DNA of 64,000 nucleotides from Paracoccus methylarcula (GCF_003007735.2 NZ_PXNQ02000008.1:62001-126000); one strand, 5' to 3'. Positions 1-9,573 are shown, numbered from the stretch's first letter. A program made the numbers and translations. The notes: generated from the letters alone by a model not told the origin.

Positions 1-461
1 GGTAGCACCGCCACGACAGGCCAGCGATGCGTTGGTTGCGCTGATCGATCTGCATGATTGGCAGGTATCGGTGCCTCGTTATTCGCCAGGGGGAGGCTTT
101 CGTCATCCGGAATGACAGAATGCGAGGTTGCAGAGGAAGACGACGTGATATCACCCTCGCGGACTTCGCTGATAAAACGCAATCCGCGACGGGGAAAGGT
201 GCGGATCACGCATTGCCGATGGCCATCGTCCCCAATCAGTTTGCGAGCCGCGTTGATACGGTTTCGAATAGTCGATTCGGAAACATTCCGTCCTTCCCAG
301 ACAGCCTCGATCAACTCGTCATAGCCGATTACGCGGTCACGATTGCGCAACAGGTACAGGACCAGATCGAATACCTGGGGTTCAGCCGGTTGGATCGTGC
401 CGCGAAATCGTAATTCGCGCAGTGCGGTGTCGAGAATGTAGTCGTCGAATGCGTATCGCAT
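1..461 (-). CDS. Winged-helix (OmpR/CadC-type) transcriptional regulator, C-terminus cut by window edge
   Basis: About 153 codons are visible; the gene reads leftward from an ATG at 461, preceded by a run of six Gs as ribosome binding site, and runs off the left edge. Residues 1 to about 100 form a trans_reg_C winged helix, shown by VIGYDELIEAVWEG and the recognition stretch VSESTIRNRINAARKLIGD followed by TFPRRGLRFI. There is no receiver domain before it, so it is not a classical response regulator. A Ser-rich linker follows, then WPVVAVL just before the edge. That last piece resembles the start of the TolB/adenylate-cyclase-associated region in CadC-like or wHTH-TPR regulators, which is an inference. 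The winged helix is clear; the full architecture is not. Confidence 0.8.
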   Translation of the reverse strand, partial: MRYAFDDYILDTALRELRFRGTIQPAEPQVFDLVLYLLRNRDRVIGYDELIEAVWEGRNVSESTIRNRINAARKLIGDDGHRQCVIRTFPRRGLRFISEVREGDITSSSSATSHSVIPDDESLPLANNEAPIPANHADRSAQPTHRWPVVAVL

Positions 462-754
462 CGTCGCCCCCCGATAAGCATTGTGACGCAGATGGGGACA
501 AAAAATCAATACGATGGCGAGAAACAATGAACGGATTCCAAACAACTTTTCGGTCGGTTTGTGTGAATATGGCATGGCTCAACACTGTCTTGGGAAATGA
601 GGCCACGCGGATCACGTTCTACATCGGGTCCATGGTCTTCCCTCCCGGTATGTCAAGGCCGACGGCCACCTCGTTCGACAGGGTGTGTTCCCGTGTCGAG
701 CTGGTCCGCCTTGACCGGGCAGTAACAATTGAATCGACAACAGGAGGAAAGATC
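462..754. other. Divergent intergenic region
   Basis: This 293-bp gap separates the leftward winged-helix regulator from the rightward cupin gene and so must hold both promoters. I see no convincing ORF with a ribosome binding site, no strong hairpin and no clear operator. The only certain signal is the AGGAGG of the cupin gene at 742-747. Confidence 0.4.
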
Positions 755-1171
755 ATGCGGAAGATAACCAAAAGCTTCACGTCGTGCACAATCATGGCGA
801 TATCGGTCGCCCTCGGGTTCGGCTTGAACGCCGCCGTGGCCGATCAGGCGACGACGACACCGGTGCTCAAGACCGACCTTATGGGGGTCGACGGGACAGA
901 GGCCAATATTGTCGAGTTCGACGTGGGTGCCGGCTGGGAAACGGAACGGCATACCCATCCCGGCCATGTCTTCGTCTACATGCAGGAGGGTTCGATCCTT
1001 GTCGATGTCGATGGGAAAGAGCCGCAAACCTATACAGCGGGCGATGCCTTTTACGAGTTGCCCGACAAGCCCATGACCGCCCGCACTGCCTCGGCCGATG
1101 AGGGCGCGCGTTTCATCGTGTTTCAGGTAGGGCCCACCGGTGAGCCCATCATGGTGCCGCATAGCGACTGA
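755..1171 (+). CDS. Secreted small cupin-domain protein
   Basis: A 138-residue protein with an N-terminal signal peptide (basic start, hydrophobic residues 11-28, AVA-D cleavage region). It carries one cupin barrel: the metal-site motif H66-T-H68-P-G-H71 with E78 fits the first conserved cupin motif, and a second Gly/Pro-rich motif follows (residues about 92-100). The ATG at 755 is chosen over longer in-frame starts because AGGAGG lies 8 bp upstream and the signal peptide begins there. Periplasmic cupins of this size usually bind a metal; the substrate cannot be told. It stands 73 bp before a methyltransferase gene on the same strand, so the two may be co-transcribed. Confidence 0.85.
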   Translation: MRKITKSFTSCTIMAISVALGFGLNAAVADQATTTPVLKTDLMGVDGTEANIVEFDVGAGWETERHTHPGHVFVYMQEGSILVDVDGKEPQTYTAGDAFYELPDKPMTARTASADEGARFIVFQVGPTGEPIMVPHSD

Positions 1172-1243
1172 GGCTCAAGACCGCGCCGTATTGCTGCACT
1201 TCCAGGTCAGCTCCGGGTTGCGATATTCAAAAGGAGGGTTCGT

Positions 1244-2077
1244 ATGCGGAACATCGTGCAGAGCAACCCATCTGACGCCGATATGGAGAAACTGAAAGCC
1301 GGACAACAGGCGACCTGGTCATCCGGCGATTACGGGATGATCGGTGTCACCTTGCAGATCGTGGGCGAGACGCTGTGCGAGGCCATCGACCTGCGGGGCG
1401 GAGAGCGCGTGATCGATATTGCCGCGGGCAATGGCAATGCCTCGCTCGCGGCAGCGCGCCGTTTCGCCGTCGTTACTTCGACCGACTATGTGCCGTCCCT
1501 TCTCGAACAGGGACGGCGTCGTGCCAAGGCGGAAGGCCTCGATCTCGCCTTTGCCGAAGCCGATGCCGAGGCGCTCGACTTCGCGGATGGTTCCTTCGAT
1601 GTGGCGCTGTCGACATTCGGCATCATGTTTACCGCTGATCACGAGAAAGCGGCCCGGGAAATTCAGCGCGTCGTCCGTTCCGGCGGACGCATCGGAATGG
1701 CAAACTGGACACCGGAAAGCTTCATCGGTCGTCTTTTGAAGACAATCGGCGCTATCGCTCCTCCGTCACCAGTCGCCAAGCCGCCAGTGCTTTGGGGAAA
1801 CAGTGGCTGGCTTCGGGAACGCTTTGGCGATCAGGCAGCGAAGCTGTCGATGAAACGCCGGTTTTTCGTCTTTCGCTATCGCTCACCGCAACATTGGCTG
1901 GAGTTGTTTCGAACCTGGTACGGTCCGATGTTGAAGGCGTTCGCGACATTGGAAGAGAACGAAGCCGCTGAACTCGAAGCTGATATCCTCGCGCTGATCG
2001 CGCAGCACAACCGGACCAATGGCGGCACGATGGTGGTACCATCGGAATATCTGGAGGTCGTGATCCTAAAATCGTGA
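1244..2077 (+). CDS. Class I SAM-dependent methyltransferase
   Basis: A 277-residue cytosolic methyltransferase with the UbiE/COQ5-like fold. Motif I is VIDIAAGNGNAS at residues 56-67, an acidic residue ends the next strand (TSTDY), and the post-motif ALDFADGSFDVALSTFGIMF is typical of the Methyltransf_11/25 families. The SAM-binding half is complete; the C-terminal half that sets the acceptor substrate is not diagnostic. AAAGGAGGG precedes the ATG. It is the first of three related methyltransferases in the first 12 kb (others at 4774 and 11270), each near a large regulator, which suggests small-molecule modification rather than ubiquinone synthesis. The substrate is unknown. Confidence 0.85.
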   Translation: MRNIVQSNPSDADMEKLKAGQQATWSSGDYGMIGVTLQIVGETLCEAIDLRGGERVIDIAAGNGNASLAAARRFAVVTSTDYVPSLLEQGRRRAKAEGLDLAFAEADAEALDFADGSFDVALSTFGIMFTADHEKAAREIQRVVRSGGRIGMANWTPESFIGRLLKTIGAIAPPSPVAKPPVLWGNSGWLRERFGDQAAKLSMKRRFFVFRYRSPQHWLELFRTWYGPMLKAFATLEENEAAELEADILALIAQHNRTNGGTMVVPSEYLEVVILKS

Positions 2078-2267
2078 GCGATCCGCTGCAGAGGCAATCG
2101 AATCCGAATGGATGAAGCTGGCTGAATGATATTGCGTGCGAGCGGTAATCAAAGGACCGGTTATTGCAGTAACAGCGACGCCATGTAAAAGCTGTGTGGA
2201 ACTGATATTCGCTCAGAAAACCTATGCTGCTCCGCCCGATAGCAGGTGAACTGTGATATGGTAGCTC

Positions 2268-3947
2268 ATGTCACGGATTCCTGAACTCGCTCGGGGGAGA
2301 GAGGCGTTCGCCCGGCAGAAATGGAGAGAGGCTTACCGGCTTTTATCCGCCGCGAACCAGGAGATGCCCCTTGAGCCCGCGGACCTGGAGCGGTTTGCGG
2401 CGTCGGCATATCTTGTCGGTGAGGATGCCCGTGCAATCGCGATCTGGACGTCCGCGCATCACGCTCTCATCGATCAGGGTCGTGTGAAGCGTGCGGCCCG
2501 ATGGGGATTCTGGCTCAGCCTTCACATGCTCAGCTCCGGCGAGAAGGCTCAGGCTACCGGTTGGCTCGCCCGGTCGCAACGGATCATCAAGGACTGTCGC
2601 GAAACATGTGTCGAACAGGGATACGGGCTTGTCGTCACCGGGCTGATAGCGATGTTTCAGGGAAACACCGAAACTGCCGGTGCTGACTTTACGCAGGCCG
2701 TGACGATCGCCGAACGGTTCGGTGATCCCGATCTTCTGGCTCTGGGACTGCTCGGCCGTGGGCAGAACCTGATCCGTTCCCACAATACCGTCGAGGGTGT
2801 AGCCCAGCTTGACGAGGCGATGCTGGGGGTCACGACCGGAGAAGTGTCGCCGGTGCTGGCCGGGATCGTCTACTGCGCCGTCATTCTGACCTGCCAGAGC
2901 ATCTTTGACCTGCACCGGGCACGGGAATGGACCAGGCAGCTCGATAGCTGGTGTGCTTCCCAGCCCGATCTTGTGCCCTATCGCGGTCAATGTCTCGTGC
3001 ATCGTTCCGAGCTTCTGCAAATGCAGGGCGATTGGTCCAGGGCGCTCACCGAGGTGAAAAAGGCTCGCGCCCATCTTTCCGGCAGATCTGAGGCCGTAGT
3101 CGGAAGGGCATGCTATCAGCAGGGAGAACTTCATCGGTTGCGCGGTGAATTCGATCAGGCCGACGAGATGTATCGCGAGGCCGCACGGATAGGATATGAG
3201 CCGCAGCCCGGCCTGTCGCTGCTGCGGCTGGCCCAAGGCAGGCACGAGACCGCCGCTGCCTTGATCCGCGGTATCGTCGAATCCTCTGGCAATGGAAGCG
3301 CGCCGGGAGGTGGAGCATCGCGCCCCAGGCTGCTTGGCCCATATATCGAGATATTGATTGCCGATGGCGATCTCGTCACAGCGCGCACAATGGCCGACGA
3401 ATTGACGCAGTTTGCAATAAAGATCGACGCGCCTTTCCTTTACGCGGCATCCACCCACGCCACCGGTGCGTTACTGCTCGCCGAGGGCAAGCTGAAAGCT
3501 GCCCTCGCCCTTCTGCGTGAGGCTTGGGCGATCTGGCGGGAACTGGAAATGCCCTACGAAGCATCCCGAACGCGGGTTCTGATCGGGCAGGCCAGCCAGA
3601 GGCTTGGCGATGACGAGTCGGCACGCATGCATTTTGACGCCGCCCACAGTATTTTCCGGGAGTTGGGTGCCGTGTTCGATCTTTCCATGCTGGAGGGGCT
3701 GACCACGACCGCCGCACCCGGAATCACAGCTCTGACGCCGCGCCAGAGGCAGGTCCTGCAACTTATCGCCGAGGGTATGACAAACCCCGACATAGCCCGG
3801 CATTTCGGTCTCAGCGAACGGACCGTCGACCGCCATGTCAGCGATATACTGACCCGGCTCGACGTTCCGACACGTGCCGCGGCCACCGCTTATGCTCTTG
3901 CTCACGGGTTGATTGACCCGCCGCAGACTGGGTGTTTTCACCCATAG
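2268..3947 (+). CDS. LuxR-type transcriptional regulator with TPR-rich N-terminus
   Basis: A 559-residue regulator. About 470 residues of helical, Ala/Leu-rich TPR-like repeats (for example residues about 125-190, 255-300 and 390-460) lead to a C-terminal LuxR/FixJ helix-turn-helix at about 485-545, with the family hallmarks LTPRQRQVLQLIAEGMTN, IARHFGLSERTVDRHVSDI and LDVPTRAAA. There is no P-loop, so it differs from MalT/LAL regulators, which have an ATPase ahead of the TPRs. It follows the methyltransferase by 190 bp and precedes a membrane protein and a second methyltransferase on the same strand; control of these neighbours is likely but inferred. The signal sensed is unknown. Confidence 0.85.
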   Translation: MSRIPELARGREAFARQKWREAYRLLSAANQEMPLEPADLERFAASAYLVGEDARAIAIWTSAHHALIDQGRVKRAARWGFWLSLHMLSSGEKAQATGWLARSQRIIKDCRETCVEQGYGLVVTGLIAMFQGNTETAGADFTQAVTIAERFGDPDLLALGLLGRGQNLIRSHNTVEGVAQLDEAMLGVTTGEVSPVLAGIVYCAVILTCQSIFDLHRAREWTRQLDSWCASQPDLVPYRGQCLVHRSELLQMQGDWSRALTEVKKARAHLSGRSEAVVGRACYQQGELHRLRGEFDQADEMYREAARIGYEPQPGLSLLRLAQGRHETAAALIRGIVESSGNGSAPGGGASRPRLLGPYIEILIADGDLVTARTMADELTQFAIKIDAPFLYAASTHATGALLLAEGKLKAALALLREAWAIWRELEMPYEASRTRVLIGQASQRLGDDESARMHFDAAHSIFRELGAVFDLSMLEGLTTTAAPGITALTPRQRQVLQLIAEGMTNPDIARHFGLSERTVDRHVSDILTRLDVPTRAAATAYALAHGLIDPPQTGCFHP

Positions 3948-4043
3948 GGAAATCGCCTCGTCATGGGTGGTTGCACCGAAGCGGGCCGCGCGGGACCGGG
4001 TTATCCTTTCCAGTATCAGGACATGATAATGGAGGGCTGCCAG

Positions 4044-4715
4044 ATGCCCGACACCGTATCCCATCAAACTTCAGCCGCTGATCTCTGGCTCGCCGCAGGG
4101 GCTGCGTTGCTGGCCGCCGCGCTGATCACGCACGGCCCGCCCGATCCGGATCTCTCGGTCCAGATGCAACATATCGCCGATGGCCACGGTCGTTGGGCCT
4201 TGGTGCATTGGATGGCGGCCGGCGCGCTCTTCCTGCTCTCGGGCGCAGGGTTTCTGGCCATTGCCACGAATCCGGCTATCCGGCGCTCACCGGTTCTCGG
4301 TTCGGCCTGGATGGTGATGGCTCTGGGTGCCCTGATCACCATTTCCACCGCCGTTTCCGAGGCCACCGCATTGTCCGTGGCAGCGGACAGCGGGGACCTC
4401 GCCACCTTCACCATCTGGTGGGGCTTTGCCAGCGGAATGGCGAACGGCTTTCTCGGGCTCGCCCTGGCCGTGGCGCTCATCGCCTATTTCGATCTGCGCG
4501 GCACGGATGGCCGCTTGCCTGGTTGGGCTGCCGCTGCAGGTAGCTTGTTCGGCATCCTGTCGGCGACCGGCTGGATCCTCGGCATGCATCTGGGGCTCTC
4601 GATCGGCGGCCCTGTCTGGCTGGTCTCGTCGCTGCTGATGTGTCTCTGGCTGGTCTGGTTCGGCATTGCCGCGCGTATCCCACGCTCAACCGTTATTCCG
4701 GCGCGAGACGTCTGA
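4044..4715 (+). CDS. Multi-pass inner membrane protein of unknown function
   Basis: A 223-residue protein with about six hydrophobic helices (around 10-28, 55-75, 85-105, 130-155, 165-185 and 190-212) and no soluble domain. The ATG at 4044 is preferred to the in-frame upstream start at 3963 because GGAGGG lies at 4031-4036 and the extra N-terminus would be polar and unlike the rest. I do not recognise a named family. The gene lies 96 bp after the LuxR-type regulator and 58 bp before a methyltransferase gene, all on the plus strand, so an operon is plausible. Confidence 0.7.
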   Translation: MPDTVSHQTSAADLWLAAGAALLAAALITHGPPDPDLSVQMQHIADGHGRWALVHWMAAGALFLLSGAGFLAIATNPAIRRSPVLGSAWMVMALGALITISTAVSEATALSVAADSGDLATFTIWWGFASGMANGFLGLALAVALIAYFDLRGTDGRLPGWAAAAGSLFGILSATGWILGMHLGLSIGGPVWLVSSLLMCLWLVWFGIAARIPRSTVIPARDV

Positions 4716-4773
4716 GACTGAAAACAGGGGCTTCAGCCTTCGGGCCCCGATGCCCTCAAAAGGGAGAAATGAG

Positions 4774-5586
4774 ATGAACGTGCATGAAACCTATGGCAAG
4801 AGCTTCCGGGGAACCGCAGCCGAGAATTATCAGCGTTATTTCGTTCCTGCTATCGCAGCGCCCGTGGCCGATGATCTTATCGCCACGGCAGCGCTTCGAA
4901 CCGGTGAGCGGGTGCTTGATGTCGCCTGCGGAACCGGGGTGGTGGTACGGTTGGCGGCCGAGCGTGTCGGAGCCTCCGGATCGGTAACCGGTCTCGACCT
5001 AAATCCCGGGATGCTGGCGGTGGCCCGATCGGCGACTCCGACAGACATGTCGATTGATTGGCAGGAAGCCAACGCCGAATCCATGCCATTCGCAGATCAT
5101 GCCTTCGATGTCGTGCTCTGCCAGATGGGTCTTCAGTTCGTGCCCGGCAAGCTTGCCGCGCTGCGCGAGATGCGGCGCGTTCTGACGGAAGATGGGCGAG
5201 CAATCATCGTCGTTCCCGGGCCAAAGCCGCCGCTATTTGCAATCATGATCGACGCAATTGCTCGTCATATTGGCCCTGAAGCGGCAACCTTTGGCGAGTT
5301 GGTGTTTTCGATGCACGATGTCGATGAGCTAAGGGAACTGATGCGCAGTGCTGGTTTCCGGGATGTGGATGCCAGGGCACTGCCAAAGATACTTCGCCTT
5401 CCGCCGCCTGCCGATTTCCTCTGGCAGTATATTTGCAGCACGCCGCTTTCCGACATTGTGTTGCGGACAGATGACGCCGTTCGCACCGCGTTGGAGCAGG
5501 ATGTCTGCGCCCAGTGGCAAGAATTTGTTCAGGACGGTTACCTGACTTTTGAGGTGGGGATGACCTCTGCCACCGGACGGAAATAG
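4774..5586 (+). CDS. Class I SAM-dependent methyltransferase
   Basis: A 270-residue methyltransferase of the UbiE/Methyltransf_11 type. Motif I is VLDVACGTGVV (residues 47-57), followed by GLDLNPGML (acidic end of strand 2), ESMPFADHAFDVVLCQMGLQF (motif II region) and LREMRRVLTEDGRAIIVV (post-motif helix and strand). The ATG at 4774 is chosen because AGGGAGAA precedes it; the longer open frame from 4666 overlaps the upstream membrane protein gene. It is the last gene of the plus-strand run 2268-5586. The acceptor substrate is unknown, and the resemblance to UbiE does not make it a quinone methyltransferase. Confidence 0.85.
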   Translation: MNVHETYGKSFRGTAAENYQRYFVPAIAAPVADDLIATAALRTGERVLDVACGTGVVVRLAAERVGASGSVTGLDLNPGMLAVARSATPTDMSIDWQEANAESMPFADHAFDVVLCQMGLQFVPGKLAALREMRRVLTEDGRAIIVVPGPKPPLFAIMIDAIARHIGPEAATFGELVFSMHDVDELRELMRSAGFRDVDARALPKILRLPPPADFLWQYICSTPLSDIVLRTDDAVRTALEQDVCAQWQEFVQDGYLTFEVGMTSATGRK

Positions 5587-5640
5587 GATACGGAACTTTT
5601 GCCAGGCTGGCCCATTTGGCAATTTCAAGTCCCCTAGTTG

Positions 5641-5660
5641 TTGATACCTTTCGGTATCAA
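5641..5660. terminator. Hairpin between convergent genes
   Basis: TTGATACC and GGTATCAA form a perfect 8-bp stem with a TTTC loop. It lies in the 145-bp gap where the methyltransferase (plus) and OsmC (minus) genes converge, which suggests a bidirectional terminator. No T-run follows on either side, so a protein-binding palindrome is an alternative. Confidence 0.4.
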
Positions 5661-5668
5661 GGCTGCGT

Positions 5669-5694
5669 GCGGAGCTCCGTGGCCGGGGCTCCGC
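5669..5694. terminator. Second hairpin between convergent genes
   Basis: GCGGAGC (5669-5675) pairs perfectly with GCTCCGC (5688-5694), about 10 bp after the previous hairpin. It would add to termination between the two convergent genes. No U-tract is visible. Confidence 0.35.
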
Positions 5695-5731
5695 TGTGCT
5701 ACCGTCGCCCCATGCGGTCGAAAATGCGGCC

Positions 5732-6241
5732 TCAGTTCAGGGATATCGCGGTTGTGACCGGCACCGGCATGGTAAACATATCCAGCACCGGGCAGTGGGC
5801 ATTGACCGTTTGGTGCAACTCTTCATAGCGTTCGCGCGACTCCGGCCCGCGGATGGATACATTGACGCGCACACCGCCGAAGCCAGGACGAACGCCATCC
5901 TGAAGGCCGAAGATGCCCCGTATATCGATGTCTCCCTCGATATCGACGGTGATGTCGTCGAAGCGGATGCCGAGTTTTTCAGACCAGAAGCGATATGTCT
6001 GGGCCTGGCAGGAACCCAGGGCAGCGAGGGCGATCTCGACGGGTTTGGAGCCCCGATCGTTGCCACCAAGCATGGCCGGTTGATCGGACTTGATCGCATG
6101 TCCGTCCAGTTGGACATCCACCTCGTGAACGCCGACGAGCTTGCAATCGGCGCTGATCCGGACAGTGGCATTGCCAGGGTCGGCAGCGACCGCCGATGAA
6201 ATGCCGTCCAGTATCGTTTTCAGTTCAGTGTTCATATGCAT
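5732..6241 (-). CDS. OsmC/YhfA-family peroxiredoxin-like protein
   Basis: A 169-residue OsmC-fold protein. The two conserved cysteines of the family are visible, one in LAALGSCQAQTYRF (about residue 77) and one in VNAHCPVLDMFT (about residue 150). OsmC/Ohr proteins use such a pair to reduce organic hydroperoxides; the YhfA branch may act on other thiol or sulfur chemistry. The first ATG (6241) is chosen over the one two codons later because GGAGG sits 7 bp upstream of it. It is convergent with the methyltransferase gene and follows the large BTAD regulator on the same strand with 95 bp between, so it may share that transcript. A role in oxidative or thiol stress is inferred. Confidence 0.85.
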   Translation of the reverse strand: MHMNTELKTILDGISSAVAADPGNATVRISADCKLVGVHEVDVQLDGHAIKSDQPAMLGGNDRGSKPVEIALAALGSCQAQTYRFWSEKLGIRFDDITVDIEGDIDIRGIFGLQDGVRPGFGGVRVNVSIRGPESRERYEELHQTVNAHCPVLDMFTMPVPVTTAISLN

Positions 6242-6336
6242 GATCTCTCCTCCTCGGGGTTCACCCAGCAGGCGCTGAGCTCGGACTCAAGGATGACAGG
6301 CAGGCATTCTTTGATCGTTCCCGGTGCCGGACCGGC

Positions 6337-9300
6337 TCAGAACGAAGCTTCAGCCAGGGTGGCACAGCGTGCTTCGTCGAGGGGCTGTCCGGCCCTTCGG
6401 AACCCGTCTGCAGCTGTGTGGAAGCGGGTTGCAGCACCGGCGTCATGGTTGGCCAGGCAGAGATGGCCCTTGACCTCTTCGGCCGCCGCATTCCACCCGG
6501 GCAGGCGCATCACGACCGCCGCCAGGTTCTCCACCTGATGCGCGTATTGGCTCGCGCGCTCAAGGTCCCCGGCGCGCGCCGCCGCGATCGCTGCCGGAAC
6601 GGCGAAGGTGATCCGGCAGCCCGGACAGGTCTCCATCGGTCCGCGAACCGATGCCTCGGCGTCTTCAAGCGCGAACAGGGCCAAGTTGGGGTCGATGGCG
6701 GCGGCGATCTTGGTGCCGTAAATTCGGTCGAAGAGATGGAACCCTACATCTGACTCACGCGCCACCGCGAGGGCGTCGTCGAGAAGTGCGGCGGCGTCGG
6801 CGTGACATTCCCGATAGAGCGCCACCTCGGCCCGCCGTTGAAGCGCCAGCGCCAATCCGGTTGCCGCGCCGATATCCTCATTGAGGCGTGCCGCGACAGC
6901 AAGATCCGCATCAGCCTCGTCAAGTCGGCCCGCCAGCAGTTTCGCCTCCCCGCCGAGCGTAACGGCGAAAGCCTGTCCGCGTGCCGCACCCAGCCGTTCG
7001 GCCTCGGCCCTGAGCGAATGAGCGAAACTGATGACGTCGCGATACGGCCGGGCCCCGTAAAGCAACCGCTGGGTAATGCACAGCTGCCCATCGAAGATAC
7101 TGATCGCCAGGTCGCGGAGAGTGCTCGTATCGCGCAGATCCGCCCGCACGCTTGAGCGCAGGTCACCACGGGCATGTGCGGCGGCCGCCTGTGCCCAGGA
7201 GGCAACCACCAACGCGCCGCTGTCCCCCATTTCCATGGCCAGCCGACGGCTCTCGGCGGCCTTTGCCGTGCCGATCCCCGGGTCGGCGAAGCCCAGGGCG
7301 GCAGCGCCGCTCCAGGTGAGTGCCTGTGCGAGCCGCCCTTCGAACGTCTCCGGCTCGATCCCGGTTACCGTTCGCAGCGCTCCGGTCGGATCACCAAGCT
7401 TGAGTTGGGCCAATGCCTGCTTTGCCCGCAAATCATGTGCGCCTGTCCCGCCGATGACCCGTGCGGCGGCGACAAATGCTGCCGGTGCGCGACTGTCGCC
7501 CAGGGCATCCAGAACCTCCGCCCGCAGGCGCAGCGCTTCCGCATGCGCAGGCGCTTGTTCCAGCAGCTTGTCGAGTTGGACCAGACCATCGGAGAACGCC
7601 CCGAGCCTGATCGCCAGACGGGCGGCAGCGAGTAGCCAGTCAATTGCTTCGGCCGGTTTTCCGCCATCGATCCAGTGCCGGGCGATCAGGCCCGGGGCAG
7701 CGCCGGAAGCGGCGAGGCGACGCGCCGTATCACGATGCACGGCAATCCGTTGATGCGGAGGGGTCTGCTCGACGAGCGCCTGGCGGACCAGGTGGTGCCG
7801 GAACCGATAACGTGCATCGGTAACCGTCAGTACACCGGTTTCCACAGCGGTATCGAGGAGCGCGAACCCGTCCTCCTCGGACAACCCGGTCAATGCCAGC
7901 ACCTCGGCCGGCTCCAGGTGATCCCCGGCCACTGCCAGCCGGCGCATCATTGCCGCGGTGGCATCGTCAAGATCGAGGTTCCGGGCGATGATCGTGTCCC
8001 GGGCCGACGGATTGAGCGGCAAGAGCTTGCCCGCTGCGACACCGCGGGCGAGTTCAAGGACAAAGAATGGATTGCCCTCGGCCATCTCAGCGATCTCGGA
8101 GAGAAGCCGGGCATCCGGTTTTCCCGCTGCGCCGGCTTCGGCCAGGGCGACTGCCTCGCCATGTTCCAGCGGTCCAAGCTCGATCTCGGTGGATCGGCCG
8201 GCGCGGCCGAGGCTGGCGACGCCTTGCACCAAGGCCTGCTGTGCCGTCTCGGCGCGGTATGCCAGAACGATGAGCAATGGAAACTTTCCCCCGGCCCGCG
8301 CCAGTTGCATGCAGGCATCGATCGTCGCCTGATCGGCAAGATGCATGTCGTCGATGACAAGCATGACGCCTGTGCTCTTGCCGCGGGCGGCCGCCAGCAG
8401 CCTGTTCACAGCCCCGATCACCATGTGTCGGGTCAACCCGTCCTTGCGACGCTTTGCCGGCAGGACCAGTGCCGTCAGTTCGGCCAGTGTGGTGCGTGTC
8501 CGGTCATTCACGACATCGAGCAACCCGCGATCAGCCTGGAGAAGTTGCTCGACCGTTGCCGCCAGGGGTTCGTAGGGGCGGCGTTCGCCCGTGGCGGCAA
8601 CCGTAATGGTCCGCCAGCCCCGATCACGCGCCGCCACGGCAATCTGTTGGCACAGGGCCGACTTGCCGATACCGGTCGGACCGCGCAGGATCAGCGCGCC
8701 GATTTTACCTTCTCCAGCCGCTCGCATGGCAACCGCAGCCGTGGCGAGTTCGACCTGACGCCCAACGAATACGGCCGTCGGAAGGCCAAGCCCGGCGATG
8801 CACTCGTCATAGACGGCCTGGCTTTCCGGGCTTGGTGCCAGGCCCAGTTCGCATTGCAAGTTCATCCGCAGTTGGCCATACCACCGGATGGCGGCGTGCC
8901 GGTTGCCTGCTGCCAATGCGATGCGCATCAGTTCGCGATATGCTTCCTCGTCAGACGGTTCGACCTTGACCAGCCGTTCCCAGCAATGAGCCGCCCTCAG
9001 CAGTTCGGCGTAAAGGGATTGCAGCCGGTCTCGCCGTGACAGGGTCCATTCCTCATAGAGCGCCTCCGGGAGCAGGATGCCGCTATATGCGGCGGCCGCA
9101 GTCTCACATTGCTTCGGGTCCCGGGAACGAAGCGCGGCCGTCGCCGCCTGCTCGAACTCCATGACATCGGTCTCGATTTGCCATGCTGGGAAAAGCGCGA
9201 CCCGACCGCCGCTCAACACTACCGCATCCTCGGTATCGAGCGCCTGGCGGGCATGGAAAGCGGCCTTTCGCAAATTGGCTGCACCAGCCTCCGCCGCCAG

Positions 9301-9492
9301 ATGAGGCCACAGCGCCTCGATGGCCTGATCTCGCAAGAGGCGGTGACGATCGGCGAGGGCCAGCAATTGCACCAGCTCGGCTGATCGGCGACCTGGCCAT
9401 GCCACCTCTCCAAGGTCCCGACCTGCGACGATCACCCGGAATTGTCCGAGCAACTCAAGCCGCAGGTATTGGTTCGATCGATTGTCGGCCAT
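6337..9492 (-). CDS. BTAD/AAA+/TPR transcriptional regulator (SARP-like)
   Basis: A regulator of about 1051 residues. The N-terminus (residues about 8-235) has a winged helix followed by a bacterial transcriptional activator (BTAD) repeat, as in SARP and AfsR-like proteins. An AAA+ ATPase follows: Walker A GPTGIGKS at 271-278 and Walker B VMLVIDDMHLAD at about 376-387, after the linker VFVGRQVEL. The C-terminal 450 residues are TPR-like helical repeats. The ATG at 9492 is preferred to a start at 9561 because GGAG lies 8 bp upstream and the domain begins directly after it. Such proteins are usually activators needing ATP and a ligand; targets here may be the adjacent OsmC, rhodanese and nitrilase genes, which is inference. 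Confidence 0.85.
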   Translation of the reverse strand: MADNRSNQYLRLELLGQFRVIVAGRDLGEVAWPGRRSAELVQLLALADRHRLLRDQAIEALWPHLAAEAGAANLRKAAFHARQALDTEDAVVLSGGRVALFPAWQIETDVMEFEQAATAALRSRDPKQCETAAAAYSGILLPEALYEEWTLSRRDRLQSLYAELLRAAHCWERLVKVEPSDEEAYRELMRIALAAGNRHAAIRWYGQLRMNLQCELGLAPSPESQAVYDECIAGLGLPTAVFVGRQVELATAAVAMRAAGEGKIGALILRGPTGIGKSALCQQIAVAARDRGWRTITVAATGERRPYEPLAATVEQLLQADRGLLDVVNDRTRTTLAELTALVLPAKRRKDGLTRHMVIGAVNRLLAAARGKSTGVMLVIDDMHLADQATIDACMQLARAGGKFPLLIVLAYRAETAQQALVQGVASLGRAGRSTEIELGPLEHGEAVALAEAGAAGKPDARLLSEIAEMAEGNPFFVLELARGVAAGKLLPLNPSARDTIIARNLDLDDATAAMMRRLAVAGDHLEPAEVLALTGLSEEDGFALLDTAVETGVLTVTDARYRFRHHLVRQALVEQTPPHQRIAVHRDTARRLAASGAAPGLIARHWIDGGKPAEAIDWLLAAARLAIRLGAFSDGLVQLDKLLEQAPAHAEALRLRAEVLDALGDSRAPAAFVAAARVIGGTGAHDLRAKQALAQLKLGDPTGALRTVTGIEPETFEGRLAQALTWSGAAALGFADPGIGTAKAAESRRLAMEMGDSGALVVASWAQAAAAHARGDLRSSVRADLRDTSTLRDLAISIFDGQLCITQRLLYGARPYRDVISFAHSLRAEAERLGAARGQAFAVTLGGEAKLLAGRLDEADADLAVAARLNEDIGAATGLALALQRRAEVALYRECHADAAALLDDALAVARESDVGFHLFDRIYGTKIAAAIDPNLALFALEDAEASVRGPMETCPGCRITFAVPAAIAAARAGDLERASQYAHQVENLAAVVMRLPGWNAAAEEVKGHLCLANHDAGAATRFHTAADGFRRAGQPLDEARCATLAEASF

Positions 9493-9573
9493 CGCTGCTT
9501 CTCCGACTCGATTATCGGCTCTGGGCACTCTTTGCACAAGCGCGCAAATCCTGCCCCGCAAAGGCCCCTCGCT

